Shown here piece by piece: positions 24,189-32,394 of a DNA stretch of 64,000 nucleotides. Position numbers and translations under genes: made by a program. A model generated the notes under the pieces. That model saw only the letters and a program-made list of their open reading frames with translations. It was not told the DNA's origin and did no database searches. The DNA comes from Chloracidobacterium sp. (GTDB lineage: Bacteria > Acidobacteriota > Blastocatellia > Pyrinomonadales > Pyrinomonadaceae), in NCBI GenBank assembly GCA_016715795.1, contig JADJXP010000002.1:1426001-1490000 (forward strand). The letters run 5' to 3'. Numbering within the stretch: position 1 is the first letter of the stretch; each line of letters starts with the position of its first letter.

Positions 24189-25481
24189 ATGTCGCGTTAC
24201 GCAAAAGCATTCCTACTATCGGTAGTCCTGGCTTGTTTTTCGGGATTAGTGATCTTTCAGACCGGCGGCACAAGCGCTAAGGCGGCTGAGCATTGGATCT
24301 CGATCGATGCATCCGAGCTGCAGACCATTCAGGCCGAGCGTGGGACTAAAGACCCTGCCGGGCTGGCAAGTCTTCGTGTCCAGCAAGTGGTAAACAACAT
24401 CGCCATCCTTCGCCTGAACGACCAGCAAATGGAGAGTCTGTCAGGCGCGATGCATCACAGCTTTCACAAATGTGCCGGCTTTGTCACGCACGAGAGCGAG
24501 GGTGAGGCCGTGGAATGGATCCGAAATTTCGCGACCGCGGAGACCGGGGCCCCGTTGATAAACTATACGATCGATAATCCGGAGTCCGTCAACACGATGC
24601 TCAATACCGTGAGCGAGCCGTACACGAGACAGGTCATAATCGATCTTTCCGCGTTCCCAAATCGCCGTTACAACCAGCCGAGCGGAATAGACTCTGCGAA
24701 CTGGATCTATAACAGGTGGGCGTCACTTGTCGCTGGTTACGACCGCGACTCGGTGTCGCTCGCATATTTCAACCATCCGACCTCTACGTCACCGCAGCCG
24801 TCGATAATCCTGACATTTAAGGGCAAGCGCTTCCCTGATGAGATAGTCGTGCTCGGAGCTCATCAGGACTCGATCAATCAGTCGGGTTCGACCGCTCCGG
24901 CCCCCGGAGCAGATGACGATGCGTCGGGCATTGCTTGTCTTACCGAGACGATACGGGTAATGGCCCAAACGGGCTTCAGGCCGGACCGCACCGTGCAGTT
25001 TATGGCGTATGCTGCAGAAGAGGTCGGTCTTCGCGGCTCTAATGCGATTGCGACGTCATATCGGACGGCTAACAAGAACGTCGTGGGCGTGATGCAGCTC
25101 GATATGACCAACTATAAGGGCACACTCGGCTATGACATCGTGATCTTCACTGATTATACAAATGCCGCCCAGAATCAGTTCGTCACGAACCTGATCACGA
25201 CATACCAGCCCGGCCTGAACCTAACGACATCGGCCTGCGGCTATGCATGCTCAGACCATGCGTCCTGGCATAACAAGAGCTATCCCGCATCGATGCCCTT
25301 CGAGGCGACGATGAACGACGATAACTCCGCGATCCACACGGCAAATGACACGATCGCACGCAGCAACAATAACGCGAACCATGCGACACGGTTCACAAAA
25401 CTCGCTTTGTCGTTTGTCGGCGAACTGGCGAAAGGTTGCGTCTCTGTCGGCTCGCGAGCATGTAGTGCGGGCTCTCTTTAG
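24189..25481 (+). CDS. secreted M28-family aminopeptidase
   Basis: A 430-residue exported di-zinc aminopeptidase, most like bacterial leucyl aminopeptidase of peptidase family M28. A signal peptide (AFLLSVVLACFSGLVIFQTG) is followed by an inhibitor-like pro-region of roughly 120 residues and the catalytic domain. Metal-site motifs are LGAHQDSINQ, GADDDASGIACLTE, YAAEEVGLRGS (the general-base glutamate) and QLDMTNYKG, with the final ligand in SDHASWHNKSYPA. ATG 24189 is chosen because a good ribosome site (GAGGAG) lies 7-8 bases before it. It scavenges N-terminal amino acids from peptides outside the cytoplasm. Confidence 0.92.
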   Translation: MSRYAKAFLLSVVLACFSGLVIFQTGGTSAKAAEHWISIDASELQTIQAERGTKDPAGLASLRVQQVVNNIAILRLNDQQMESLSGAMHHSFHKCAGFVTHESEGEAVEWIRNFATAETGAPLINYTIDNPESVNTMLNTVSEPYTRQVIIDLSAFPNRRYNQPSGIDSANWIYNRWASLVAGYDRDSVSLAYFNHPTSTSPQPSIILTFKGKRFPDEIVVLGAHQDSINQSGSTAPAPGADDDASGIACLTETIRVMAQTGFRPDRTVQFMAYAAEEVGLRGSNAIATSYRTANKNVVGVMQLDMTNYKGTLGYDIVIFTDYTNAAQNQFVTNLITTYQPGLNLTTSACGYACSDHASWHNKSYPASMPFEATMNDDNSAIHTANDTIARSNNNANHATRFTKLALSFVGELAKGCVSVGSRACSAGSL

Positions 25482-25518
25482 TGTGGAATCGGCCGGCTGA
25501 GTATCGATATCAGCATCC

Positions 25519-27423
25519 TTAGGCCAGTTGGCCGGCCAGGGCCTCCCATTCTTCGTAAAGCTCCTTGATCCGTGACTGAGCGGCGGTATGCTGCTCGGTC
25601 ACTTTTGTTAGATGGGCATAGTCAGCAGCCACTGTTGGGGCCGACATAGCTGAGGTCAGACGCTCGGCTTCGGCCTCCAACTCCGGGATCGTTTGCTCGA
25701 TCTCGACTATCCGCTTTTCGATCTGCCGGCGTTGATTTTTTGATAGGTTCGAAACATCCGCTTGGACCACACTCATCTCAACATGAGGTTTTGGCAGTCC
25801 GGCGTCTTGTTCAGCCGCTAAGGTCACGTGTCGGCTATCGCGCCAGTCGTGAAAATCTGTATAGTTGCCGTTGTAATCGAGGACGGCACCATCCGCCTCG
25901 AACGAGAGCATCTGAGTCGCAAGCTTGTCGAGGAAGAAACGGTCATGACTCACCGTAACGATCGTGCCGGGATACTCATCAAGCGCCGCCTCAAGCGCTT
26001 CGCGCGCCGGTATGTCAAGGTGGTTTGTCGGTTCGTCGAGAACAAGCACATTCTTTTGTGAGTATATTAGCTTTGCCAGGGCGAGACGGCCTTTCTCACC
26101 GCCCGAAAGGTCACGCACTTTCTTCTCGACGTCTTCGCCAAAAAACAAAAAGCGCGCAAGAAATGAACGGATCTCGACATTCTCGACATTCGGTGCAACG
26201 CGACGCATCTCGGCATGGACCGCATTACCGTCGTGCAAGTCGTCGAGCGTCTGTGAATAATAGCCGACGTTGGTCTTTGTGCCCCAAACGACCCGGCCAT
26301 CGATCTCTCGGATCTCGCCAAGCAGTGTCTTTAGCAGTGTCGTCTTGCCCGTTCCATTACCGCCAATAATGCCGAGCACGCCGCCGCGATGCAGCGAAAT
26401 GTTGATACCGCTCGCCAGCACCGTTCCGCCGTAACCGACAGCCAGGTTCTCTGTCGTCAAAACGTTATTGCCTGCACGTTCGACTTTCTTCAGATCGAAC
26501 TTGCCACCGTGTTTCTCGCCTTTTACAGCATCGAGTCGTTCCATGCGTTCGAGCATGTTGCGGCGCGATTTTGCCTGTTTGGTCTTTTGCCCCTCTAGAT
26601 TACGGCGGATAAACTCCTCCGTCTTGGCTATCATCGACTGCTGGTTGTCATACTCACGCTGTTGCTGTTCGCGACGCAGTTCGCGTTCGACAAGGAACTT
26701 TGAGTAGTTTCCTTTGTAGGTCACGGCCTTTCCATTCTCGATCTCGATGATCCTTGACGCGGTGCGATCCAGGAAATACCGATCGTGACTGATGATCACA
26801 TATGCCCGGTCGTATGTTTGCAGATGCTCTTCCAGCCATTCCACGGCATTCACATCGAGGTGATTGGTCGGCTCGTCGAGCAGCAGAACGTCCGCATTCG
26901 AGAGTAGAAGCCGCGCCATGCCAAGCCGGTTCTTTTGTCCACCCGACAATGTGTTGGTTTCCATCGACCATTGTTCACGGTCGAATCCAACACCCAGCAG
27001 CACGGCCTCGGCCCTGGCGGCATAAGAGAATCCGTCCGCCTGCTCAAATGCTGTCTGCAGCGAAGCATATCTGTCTAAGACCGCTTCGGAATGGTCCGTC
27101 TCCATGACCTTCTCGATCCGCCTCATGTCGGCCTCGATGTCATGGATATGGCTAAATGCCGACAGGGCCGCTGTGTGAACGGTTTCGGTCGACTCGAAAT
27201 CTACATGCTGTTCCAGAAGCCCGAGTTTGAGGCCGTTGATCGCTGCGATCTCGCCCGCATCCGGCGATTCCTCTCCTGTCAACACGCGAAAGATCGTTGT
27301 CTTTCCGGCGCCATTGCGGCCGACGAGCCCAACCTTCTCACCCGGATTGATCTGAAAAGAAACCCCTCGCAGCACCTCGGTGCCGCCGTAGGACTTGGTG
27401 ATATTGGATAAACGAAAAAGCAC
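25519..27423 (-). CDS. ABC-F family ATPase
   Basis: A soluble protein with two ABC cassettes and no membrane domain, so an ABC-F ribosome-associated ATPase. Cassette 1 has GRNGAGKTT (35-43), LSGGQKNRLGMARLL and LLLDEPTNHLDVNAVEWLE. Cassette 2 has GGNGTGKTTLLK, LSGGEKGRLALAKL and LVLDEPTNHLDIPAREALE. The linker (about residues 235-320) is charged and helical. The last 90 residues form a coiled coil (KNQRRQIEKRIVEIEQTIPE), as in Uup-like members. The start is GTG. Roles in the family include rescue of stalled ribosomes and antibiotic protection; which applies here is unknown. The length (634) is typical of housekeeping members. Confidence 0.93.
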   Translation of the reverse strand: MLFRLSNITKSYGGTEVLRGVSFQINPGEKVGLVGRNGAGKTTIFRVLTGEESPDAGEIAAINGLKLGLLEQHVDFESTETVHTAALSAFSHIHDIEADMRRIEKVMETDHSEAVLDRYASLQTAFEQADGFSYAARAEAVLLGVGFDREQWSMETNTLSGGQKNRLGMARLLLSNADVLLLDEPTNHLDVNAVEWLEEHLQTYDRAYVIISHDRYFLDRTASRIIEIENGKAVTYKGNYSKFLVERELRREQQQREYDNQQSMIAKTEEFIRRNLEGQKTKQAKSRRNMLERMERLDAVKGEKHGGKFDLKKVERAGNNVLTTENLAVGYGGTVLASGINISLHRGGVLGIIGGNGTGKTTLLKTLLGEIREIDGRVVWGTKTNVGYYSQTLDDLHDGNAVHAEMRRVAPNVENVEIRSFLARFLFFGEDVEKKVRDLSGGEKGRLALAKLIYSQKNVLVLDEPTNHLDIPAREALEAALDEYPGTIVTVSHDRFFLDKLATQMLSFEADGAVLDYNGNYTDFHDWRDSRHVTLAAEQDAGLPKPHVEMSVVQADVSNLSKNQRRQIEKRIVEIEQTIPELEAEAERLTSAMSAPTVAADYAHLTKVTEQHTAAQSRIKELYEEWEALAGQLA

Positions 27424-27463
27424 GTAGTTACGAACAGAGGGGATCGATCCGTTGAAAAGGAAG

Positions 27464-27490
27464 AAAGGAGAGTCGGAAGGACTCCCCTTT
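27464..27490 (-). terminator. intrinsic terminator after SurA-like gene
   Basis: On the minus strand an 11-bp stem with one G-T pair (AAAGGGGAGTC, loop CTTCC, GACTCTCCTTT) is followed by a pyrimidine-rich CTTCCTTTTC. It lies 30 bases past the stop of the SurA-like lipoprotein gene and before the ABC-F gene, so the two are probably separate units. Confidence 0.7.
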
Positions 27491-27519
27491 TCTAACCAGA
27501 TTACGTTTTCACATCAGAC

Positions 27520-28752
27520 CTATTTGGTTGGAGCATTCGCCGCCGGCTTGTTCGCGGCGTCGTTCGACACCGATTTAGAATTGCCGTTTGGCTCGTTCGT
27601 GTTCGCAGCCGAGTTGATATTCGACGGTGCCGCATTAGAATTCGAGTTCGCAGCTGTATTGCTATTTGCCGCCGCGGCCGGGCGAGCTCCGCTTAGCTCA
27701 TTCGGATTATCAACGACCTTCTTAGCGAGAAAATTCTCGATCTTAGCCTCATTCATGGCGATCGTTTGATATGACGCAGCCAGGAGCTGCTTTCGATTGT
27801 CGGTCAGCAGCTGTGTGATCTGCGGACGGACGGCCGGATTCTCAAGCGTAAGGCTCTCGTCCTTTTCTATGCGTTCCTGGAGCTTGAAGATATACGCTTT
27901 TCCCTGCAGCGGCACTGCATTCGTTATACGCCCGACATCAAACTGCGGATTCATAAAGCCGCCCGCGATCTGGTCGCCAAAGTTCTGCTTGAGTTCCTGC
28001 TCGCTGATATAGCCAAGGTCGCCGCCCTGAAGACGGCTCCCATCCTCGCTATATTCGCGAGCAATTGCCGCGAAATCACTTGCCGGCTGTGCAACCTTTG
28101 TCAGCACTTCTTTTACCTTCTGTTCCGCCTCCGCCGCATTGCGGGTCGTGTCGCCTTGCCCGTTGTCCGATGGATCAATAACAATTGCGGCCAGCCGAAC
28201 GCCCCGCTTCTTGACGAACATATCGGGATTACTCTTAAAGAACTCCTCTATCTCGCGTTCGCTCGGCGTTTCGATCCGCCCCGTGATCTTATCGATCAGC
28301 TTCTGTATCGCAAGGCCCTTTCTGACCGTTTCGCGGAAAGACTTTTCGTCGAGGCCGGCCTCCTTCATCTGCTTGTCAAATTCCTCAGCAGACATTCGGC
28401 TCTCGACCTTGCGCTTATTGATCTCAGCCGTAATATCTTCCTCGGTAGGCACCAGCTTCTCGGCCTCCGCCTTCTGGTACATCACTTCTTGCTCGACGAG
28501 GTTCTGGAGGATCTGCAGCCTTGCCGCAGCGAGTTCGAGCGGCGACATCTTAGCTTCCTGGCCCCTTGATTCCTGCTTGACGGCACGTTCAACGTCCTGC
28601 ATGGTGATGACCTTGCCGTTGACCTTAGCGGCCGTCTCATTTGGGTCTACGGAACCGCTCTGTGACTTGCCCGGCGGTGTCTGTCCGCACGCGGCAAAGA
28701 AAGCCGCCGACAATGCTATCGCTGCCGTCAGCGACGGCCGTTTGTTTCTCAT
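27520..28752 (-). CDS. SurA/PrsA-like peptidyl-prolyl isomerase lipoprotein
   Basis: A 410-residue periplasmic folding factor. The lipoprotein signal is LSAAFFAACGQT, giving acylation at the cysteine. A SurA N-terminal-like helical region (residues about 45-170) is followed by a parvulin rotamase domain (about 180-290: VRLAAIVIDPSDNGQG, FAAIAREYSEDGS, GGDLGYISEQEL) and an Asn/Ala-rich low-complexity tail of about 70 residues. ATG 28752 is chosen over 28788 because AGGAG lies 11 bases before it and the signal peptide then has normal length. It probably assists folding of outer-membrane proteins. It is divergent from rpmB. Confidence 0.9.
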   Translation of the reverse strand: MRNKRPSLTAAIALSAAFFAACGQTPPGKSQSGSVDPNETAAKVNGKVITMQDVERAVKQESRGQEAKMSPLELAAARLQILQNLVEQEVMYQKAEAEKLVPTEEDITAEINKRKVESRMSAEEFDKQMKEAGLDEKSFRETVRKGLAIQKLIDKITGRIETPSEREIEEFFKSNPDMFVKKRGVRLAAIVIDPSDNGQGDTTRNAAEAEQKVKEVLTKVAQPASDFAAIAREYSEDGSRLQGGDLGYISEQELKQNFGDQIAGGFMNPQFDVGRITNAVPLQGKAYIFKLQERIEKDESLTLENPAVRPQITQLLTDNRKQLLAASYQTIAMNEAKIENFLAKKVVDNPNELSGARPAAAANSNTAANSNSNAAPSNINSAANTNEPNGNSKSVSNDAANKPAANAPTK

Positions 28753-28790
28753 GTTCAAAATAGCTCCTATAGCTTTCAACCTATTCATGT

Positions 28791-28820
28791 TTGACTAATA
28801 TCAGGACGTTTTGTTATAAA
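28791..28820 (+). promoter_or_regulatory. predicted sigma-70 promoter of rpmB
   Basis: TTGACT at 28791-28796 and TATAAA at 28815-28820 are separated by 18 bases, close to the consensus. Transcription would start near 28827, about 33 bases before the rpmB ATG. Confidence 0.7.
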
Positions 28821-28859
28821 TATCGTTTTGAGTTTTTCGAGAAAACTCAGTTTAAGACT

Positions 28860-29054
28860 ATGGCACAACGCTGCGACATCTGCGGGAAAGGCCCGCAATT
28901 TGGTAATAATGTTTCACACGCCAACAATAAAACGCGTCGGCGGTTCAACCCTAACCTGCAGCCCGTTCGCGTCCAGCTGCCTACCGGCGGCAACGCGAAG
29001 ATGAAGGTCTGCACGCGCTGCATCAAATCCGGAAAAGTTGTCAAAGCCGCGTAA
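28860..29054 (+). CDS. rpmB: ribosomal protein bL28
   Basis: Large-subunit ribosomal protein bL28, 64 residues. It keeps two cysteine pairs, CDIC (5-8) and CTRC near the C-terminus, so it is the zinc-binding C+ form. The central VSHANNKTRRRFNPNLQPVR segment is the conserved rRNA-contacting region. The ATG at 28860 is the family start; the open frame upstream of it is leader. It has its own promoter and a strong terminator, so it is monocistronic. The zinc-binding form may be replaced by a zinc-free paralogue under zinc limitation in some bacteria; none is seen here. Confidence 0.97.
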   Translation: MAQRCDICGKGPQFGNNVSHANNKTRRRFNPNLQPVRVQLPTGGNAKMKVCTRCIKSGKVVKAA

Positions 29055-29089
29055 AACTTAGAGATACGGCCAGTTCATTTGGTTGCCGC

Positions 29090-29117
29090 AACGCCCGTAA
29101 ATACGGGCGTTTTGTTT
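29090..29117 (+). terminator. intrinsic terminator of rpmB
   Basis: A perfect 10-bp stem (AACGCCCGTA, AA loop, TACGGGCGTT) is followed by TTGTTTTG. On the minus strand it could also act after ridA, whose stop codon is only 3 bases away. Confidence 0.85.
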
Positions 29118-29120
29118 TGC

Positions 29121-29498
29121 CTACAAAATGGCAATACAGTCGATCTCAACACGCGCGCCACGCGGCAAAGCAGCCGCCTGGACCGTGGCACGAGCCGGCC
29201 TATTCTCGCTGAAATAACGCGAATAGACCTCATTCATCTCGGCAAAATCATTCATGTCCGCGAGAAAGACGGTCGTCTTGACAACGCTGTTCAGACTCGT
29301 TCCCGCAGCCGTCAACACTTCGCCGAGATTCTTTAGCACCTGTTCCGTTTGCTCCGCGACAATCTCAGAGACAAACTCACCCGTCGCCGGGTCGATCGGT
29401 ATCTGCCCCGAACAAAACACCATCCCGCCGGCCTTCACTGCCTGTGAATACGGACCTATCGCACCGGGAGCCCCGTCTGTAGAAACGATCTCGATCAT
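29121..29498 (-). CDS. ridA: RidA family enamine/imine deaminase
   Basis: A 125-residue RidA (YjgF/YER057c) protein that hydrolyses reactive enamine or imine intermediates made by PLP enzymes such as threonine dehydratase, protecting other PLP enzymes. Signature segments are GPYSQAVKAG, FCSGQIPIDP and RATVQAAALPRGARVEIDC, with the carboxylate-binding arginine at R103. The length is typical. A PLP dehydratase that could generate its substrate is encoded at 9365-10279, although not next to it. Confidence 0.95.
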   Translation of the reverse strand: MIEIVSTDGAPGAIGPYSQAVKAGGMVFCSGQIPIDPATGEFVSEIVAEQTEQVLKNLGEVLTAAGTSLNSVVKTTVFLADMNDFAEMNEVYSRYFSENRPARATVQAAALPRGARVEIDCIAIL

Positions 29499-29568
29499 AA
29501 AAGCTGCCTAAGCCTCATCCCCAAGCAAAAGGCGAATTTTATCAAATCGAGGCGCAAAAGAAAAGGCT

Positions 29569-30050
29569 GGAACCACTGATGACACGGATAGACTCGGATA
29601 GGCCGCCGTTAGAGGATAATCCGCTTTACCTCGACTCGAGGATTGCCGAAGTTGATCAGGAGACAAAGACGAAATCCCGTTGCTCTCAAATAGTTTAGGC
29701 ATTGGGCTCGATGAATATCGTTTAGGTCACGGACCGCCTTTAGCTCGATGAGTACCAGGCCGTTCACAACAAGATCCGCCTCGTATTTTCCGACCACCTC
29801 GCCGTCGTAGTGGACGAGCAACTCTTGCTGTGTCTGGATCGTCAGACCCGCCTTTGCTAGCTCCCATGCGAGAGCATTGTCGTAAACCTTTTCCAAGAAG
29901 CCGCAACCCAGCTTATTGCCGACGGTAAACGCACAGCCAATAATCCGTTCAGAGATCTTATCAACCTCCCTTTTCCACTCGGGATCGTCTCCGAGCAAAG
30001 ACGAAAATACCACTTCCTCATTCGAGTCCATCTGTGCCATCCGTGGTTTC
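29569..30050. mobile_element. inverted-repeat cassette carrying a GxxExxY gene
   Basis: Two 28-base inverted repeats (29569-29596 and 30023-30050, matching at 23 of 28 positions, with ACACGGAT-like cores) bracket one gene. The outer repeat overlaps the beginning of that gene, so its first ten or so codons are repeat-derived. No target duplication was recognised. GxxExxY genes in other genomes are known to me as multicopy; the view that they move as cassettes is inference. Confidence 0.6.
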
Positions 30051-30052
30051 AT
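29609..30052 (-). CDS. GxxExxY protein, PD-(D/E)XK-like
   Basis: A 147-residue protein of the GxxExxY family. The name motif is GFLEKVY at 51-57, preceded by RIIGCAFTVGNKLGCG. A nuclease-like core follows: D93 in YEADLVVNG and the E103-x-K105 pair in LIELKAV, matching the PD-(D/E)XK fold. The ending LINFGNPRVEVKRIIL is usual for the family. Function is unproven. The gene lies inside an inverted-repeat pair, and its first residues (MKPRMAQMDS) come from the repeat, so internal ATGs at residue 5 or 8 are possible true starts. It is wedged between ridA and the RelA/SpoT gene. Confidence 0.88.
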   Translation of the reverse strand: MKPRMAQMDSNEEVVFSSLLGDDPEWKREVDKISERIIGCAFTVGNKLGCGFLEKVYDNALAWELAKAGLTIQTQQELLVHYDGEVVGKYEADLVVNGLVLIELKAVRDLNDIHRAQCLNYLRATGFRLCLLINFGNPRVEVKRIIL

Positions 30053-30060
30053 TCTTATTC

Positions 30061-32265
30061 TTATGGATTCACACGTTCGACGGCGATAACGCCGGGCACG
30101 TGTTCGATGGCGCCGACCACCTTGTCGAGGTGTTTCTTGTCGAATACCTCAACGGTGACCTCGATCATACCGATGTCGTCTTTTGACACGTTTGCTCGGG
30201 CGTCGCGTATGCCGGTCTTGATATCGGCGATCGCGTTTGTGATGCCGGCGAGCATGCCGGTGCGGTTTTCGGTCGTGGCGAGCAGTTGAACCGACTGGAT
30301 CTCTTCCTTATCGGTCTTGGCCCAATTGACCTCGACGATCCGGTCCTTGTTGATCATTAGCTGTGAGACGTTCTTGCAGCGTTTGTTGTGAACGACGATG
30401 CCCTTATCGAGCGATATGTAGCCGATGATCTCTTCGCCGCGGAGCGGGTTGCAGCATTTGGCGCGGTTGATGAGCAGGTTGTCGACGCCCTTGACAACGA
30501 TGGCGTCCTCCATCCCAATGAACTTTCGGACGGCCTTTGTAGCTTTCTTGAGCCTTGTGGGCTTGCCGCCGTCGGGGTCAAGCTCTTTGAGCTTCTCGGC
30601 ACCGAGATGTTTGCCAAGCACGTTGCGCGGAAGCGTCTTGCCGTAACCGACCGACGCAAAAAGGTCGTCCGGCCGGCTCAAACCGTATTCGTTCGCGATA
30701 CGTTTCAACTCGGCCTCGTTCGCAAGGAACTTCTTCGGAGCAACGCGGAATTTTTCCGCTTCCTTCTCAAGCAGCTTGCGGCCGATCTCAATTGATTCCA
30801 GACGCTGCTGTTGCGAAATGTAATGCCTGATGCGGCTGCGCGCCCGCGAAGTAAAAGCATGCTCAAGCCAGTCACTGGATGGCTTTGCATTTTGCTTGGT
30901 TAGTATCTCGATCACATCGCCGTTCTGGAGTTCGGTTCGCAGCGGGACGATTCGGCCGTTTATCTTTGCTCCGGTGCATTTATCACCTACAGCCGAGTGG
31001 ATAGCGTAGGCAAAATCAATGGTGGTCGACCCCTTGGGCATCTGTATTACCTTGCCCATTGGCGTAAACGCGTAAACGTCCTTTGGATAAAGATCGAGTT
31101 TGAGCGTTTCAATAAAATCCGCCGAATCCCCGTGCCCTTCCGTCTCCTCGACGAGCGGCAGCAGCAGTTTTTCAACCGTCCGCCGCAGTTCATCAAGGGT
31201 TGATTCATCTTCCAGTTTGCCGAGTCGGCTTTGTTTGTAACGCCAATGCGCCGCGACGCCCTCTTCGGCGATACGATGCATATCCTCGGTTCGGATCTGA
31301 ACCTCGAACGGCTGCCCCGTATCACCGATCACTGATGTGTGCAGCGAACGATAGAGGTTATCTCGCGGAATCGCGATCCAATCCTTGAACCTCTCCGGAA
31401 CGGGCGTCCATATATCGTGAATGACGCCCATCGCGAGATAGCAATTTCCCGGCTCGTTGGGCGTGATGATGCGTGCGGCGATCAGATCGTAAACCTGCTC
31501 GATGCGTATCTTCTGCTTCTTGAGCTTCTTCCACAGCGAGTAGAGTCGCTTGACGCGGCCCTCAACGCTGATGAAGGGCACGTTATTCTCCGTCAGCTTG
31601 TCCGAAATTGTGGTCTTTACTTTCTCAAGCGTGGCTTCGAGTTCCGGTCGGCGAATATCGACCTCGCGTGCGAGACGTCTGTAATCCTGCGGATATAGGT
31701 TCTGGAATGACAGGTCCTCGAGTTCGCCGCGGAGCTTACCCATTCCGAGGCGATGTGCGATTGGTGCGTAAATATCAAGTGTTTCCTGCGAGATGCGGGC
31801 GCGTTTTTCGGGCTTGAGATACTGCATCGTCCGCATGTTATGAAGCCGGTCCGCCAGCTTGATCAGCACGACGCGTACGTCCGTGACCATCGCCAGCACC
31901 ATCTTGCGAACATTCTCGGCCTGCTGCTCCTCTTTTGAAAGATCGCTGATATTGGCGATCTTGGTCAGCCCGTCCACCAAGGTCGTTATCTCGTCGCCAA
32001 ACGTATCGCGGATCGTGTCGAGATCGACCAGAGTATCTTCTACAACGTCGTGCAGCAATCCGGTCGAAACGCTCACCTCATCGAGCCGCATATCGGCCAG
32101 AATGGACGCCACCTCGATCGGGTGAACAAGATACGGCTCGCCCGACGCCCGCGTCTGGCCGCGATGATGCAGCGCCGAGAACATGTATGCGCGGCGGATC
32201 AGTTCGATATCGGCATTAGGCCGATTGGCCTGAACCTTTTCGATGACGTCCTCGATCCTGATCAT
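30061..32265 (-). CDS. bifunctional (p)ppGpp synthetase/hydrolase
   Basis: RelA/SpoT homologue that makes and degrades the alarmone (p)ppGpp. Order of domains in the 734 residues: HD hydrolase (about 25-180, with HHRGQTRASGEPYLVHP and an intact LLHDVVEDT), synthetase (about 230-340, with RDNLYRSLHTSV), TGS (about 390-450, DVYAFTPMGKVIQMPKG), a helical and zinc-finger-like region with CCNPLRGEEIIGYI, and a C-terminal ACT domain (about 655-734). Both HD and synthetase motifs look complete, so it is likely the single bifunctional Rsh enzyme. A hairpin repeat lies just upstream. Confidence 0.96.
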   Translation of the reverse strand: MIRIEDVIEKVQANRPNADIELIRRAYMFSALHHRGQTRASGEPYLVHPIEVASILADMRLDEVSVSTGLLHDVVEDTLVDLDTIRDTFGDEITTLVDGLTKIANISDLSKEEQQAENVRKMVLAMVTDVRVVLIKLADRLHNMRTMQYLKPEKRARISQETLDIYAPIAHRLGMGKLRGELEDLSFQNLYPQDYRRLAREVDIRRPELEATLEKVKTTISDKLTENNVPFISVEGRVKRLYSLWKKLKKQKIRIEQVYDLIAARIITPNEPGNCYLAMGVIHDIWTPVPERFKDWIAIPRDNLYRSLHTSVIGDTGQPFEVQIRTEDMHRIAEEGVAAHWRYKQSRLGKLEDESTLDELRRTVEKLLLPLVEETEGHGDSADFIETLKLDLYPKDVYAFTPMGKVIQMPKGSTTIDFAYAIHSAVGDKCTGAKINGRIVPLRTELQNGDVIEILTKQNAKPSSDWLEHAFTSRARSRIRHYISQQQRLESIEIGRKLLEKEAEKFRVAPKKFLANEAELKRIANEYGLSRPDDLFASVGYGKTLPRNVLGKHLGAEKLKELDPDGGKPTRLKKATKAVRKFIGMEDAIVVKGVDNLLINRAKCCNPLRGEEIIGYISLDKGIVVHNKRCKNVSQLMINKDRIVEVNWAKTDKEEIQSVQLLATTENRTGMLAGITNAIADIKTGIRDARANVSKDDIGMIEVTVEVFDKKHLDKVVGAIEHVPGVIAVERVNP

Positions 32266-32270
32266 AAACT

Positions 32271-32325
32271 GAATTGTGAATCTAACGATTACGCATTACC
32301 GATAACGCATCGAAATTTACAATTC
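32271..32325. repeat. hairpin-forming repeat upstream of rsh
   Basis: GAATTGT at 32271 and ACAATTC at 32319 form the outer arms, with inner pairing between CGATTACGCATTA and TAACGCATCG. It is A+T-rich compared with its surroundings. It falls in the leader or promoter region of the RelA/SpoT gene and may be a dispersed repeat fragment. Confidence 0.45.
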
Positions 32326-32331
32326 GTAATA

Positions 32332-32373
32332 GAAAAAGACGATGCCCAATTGAATTGTAATTGAGCATCGTCC
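32332..32373 (-). terminator. intrinsic terminator of TPR lipoprotein gene
   Basis: On the minus strand a 14-bp stem (GACGATGCTCAATT, loop ACAATTC-like, AATTGGGCATCGTC with one mismatch) is followed by TTTTTC. It lies 22 bases past the stop of the lipoprotein gene and ends the TonB-ExbBD operon. Confidence 0.85.
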
Positions 32374-32394
32374 AAGTTGGAAAGAAAAACGCTG

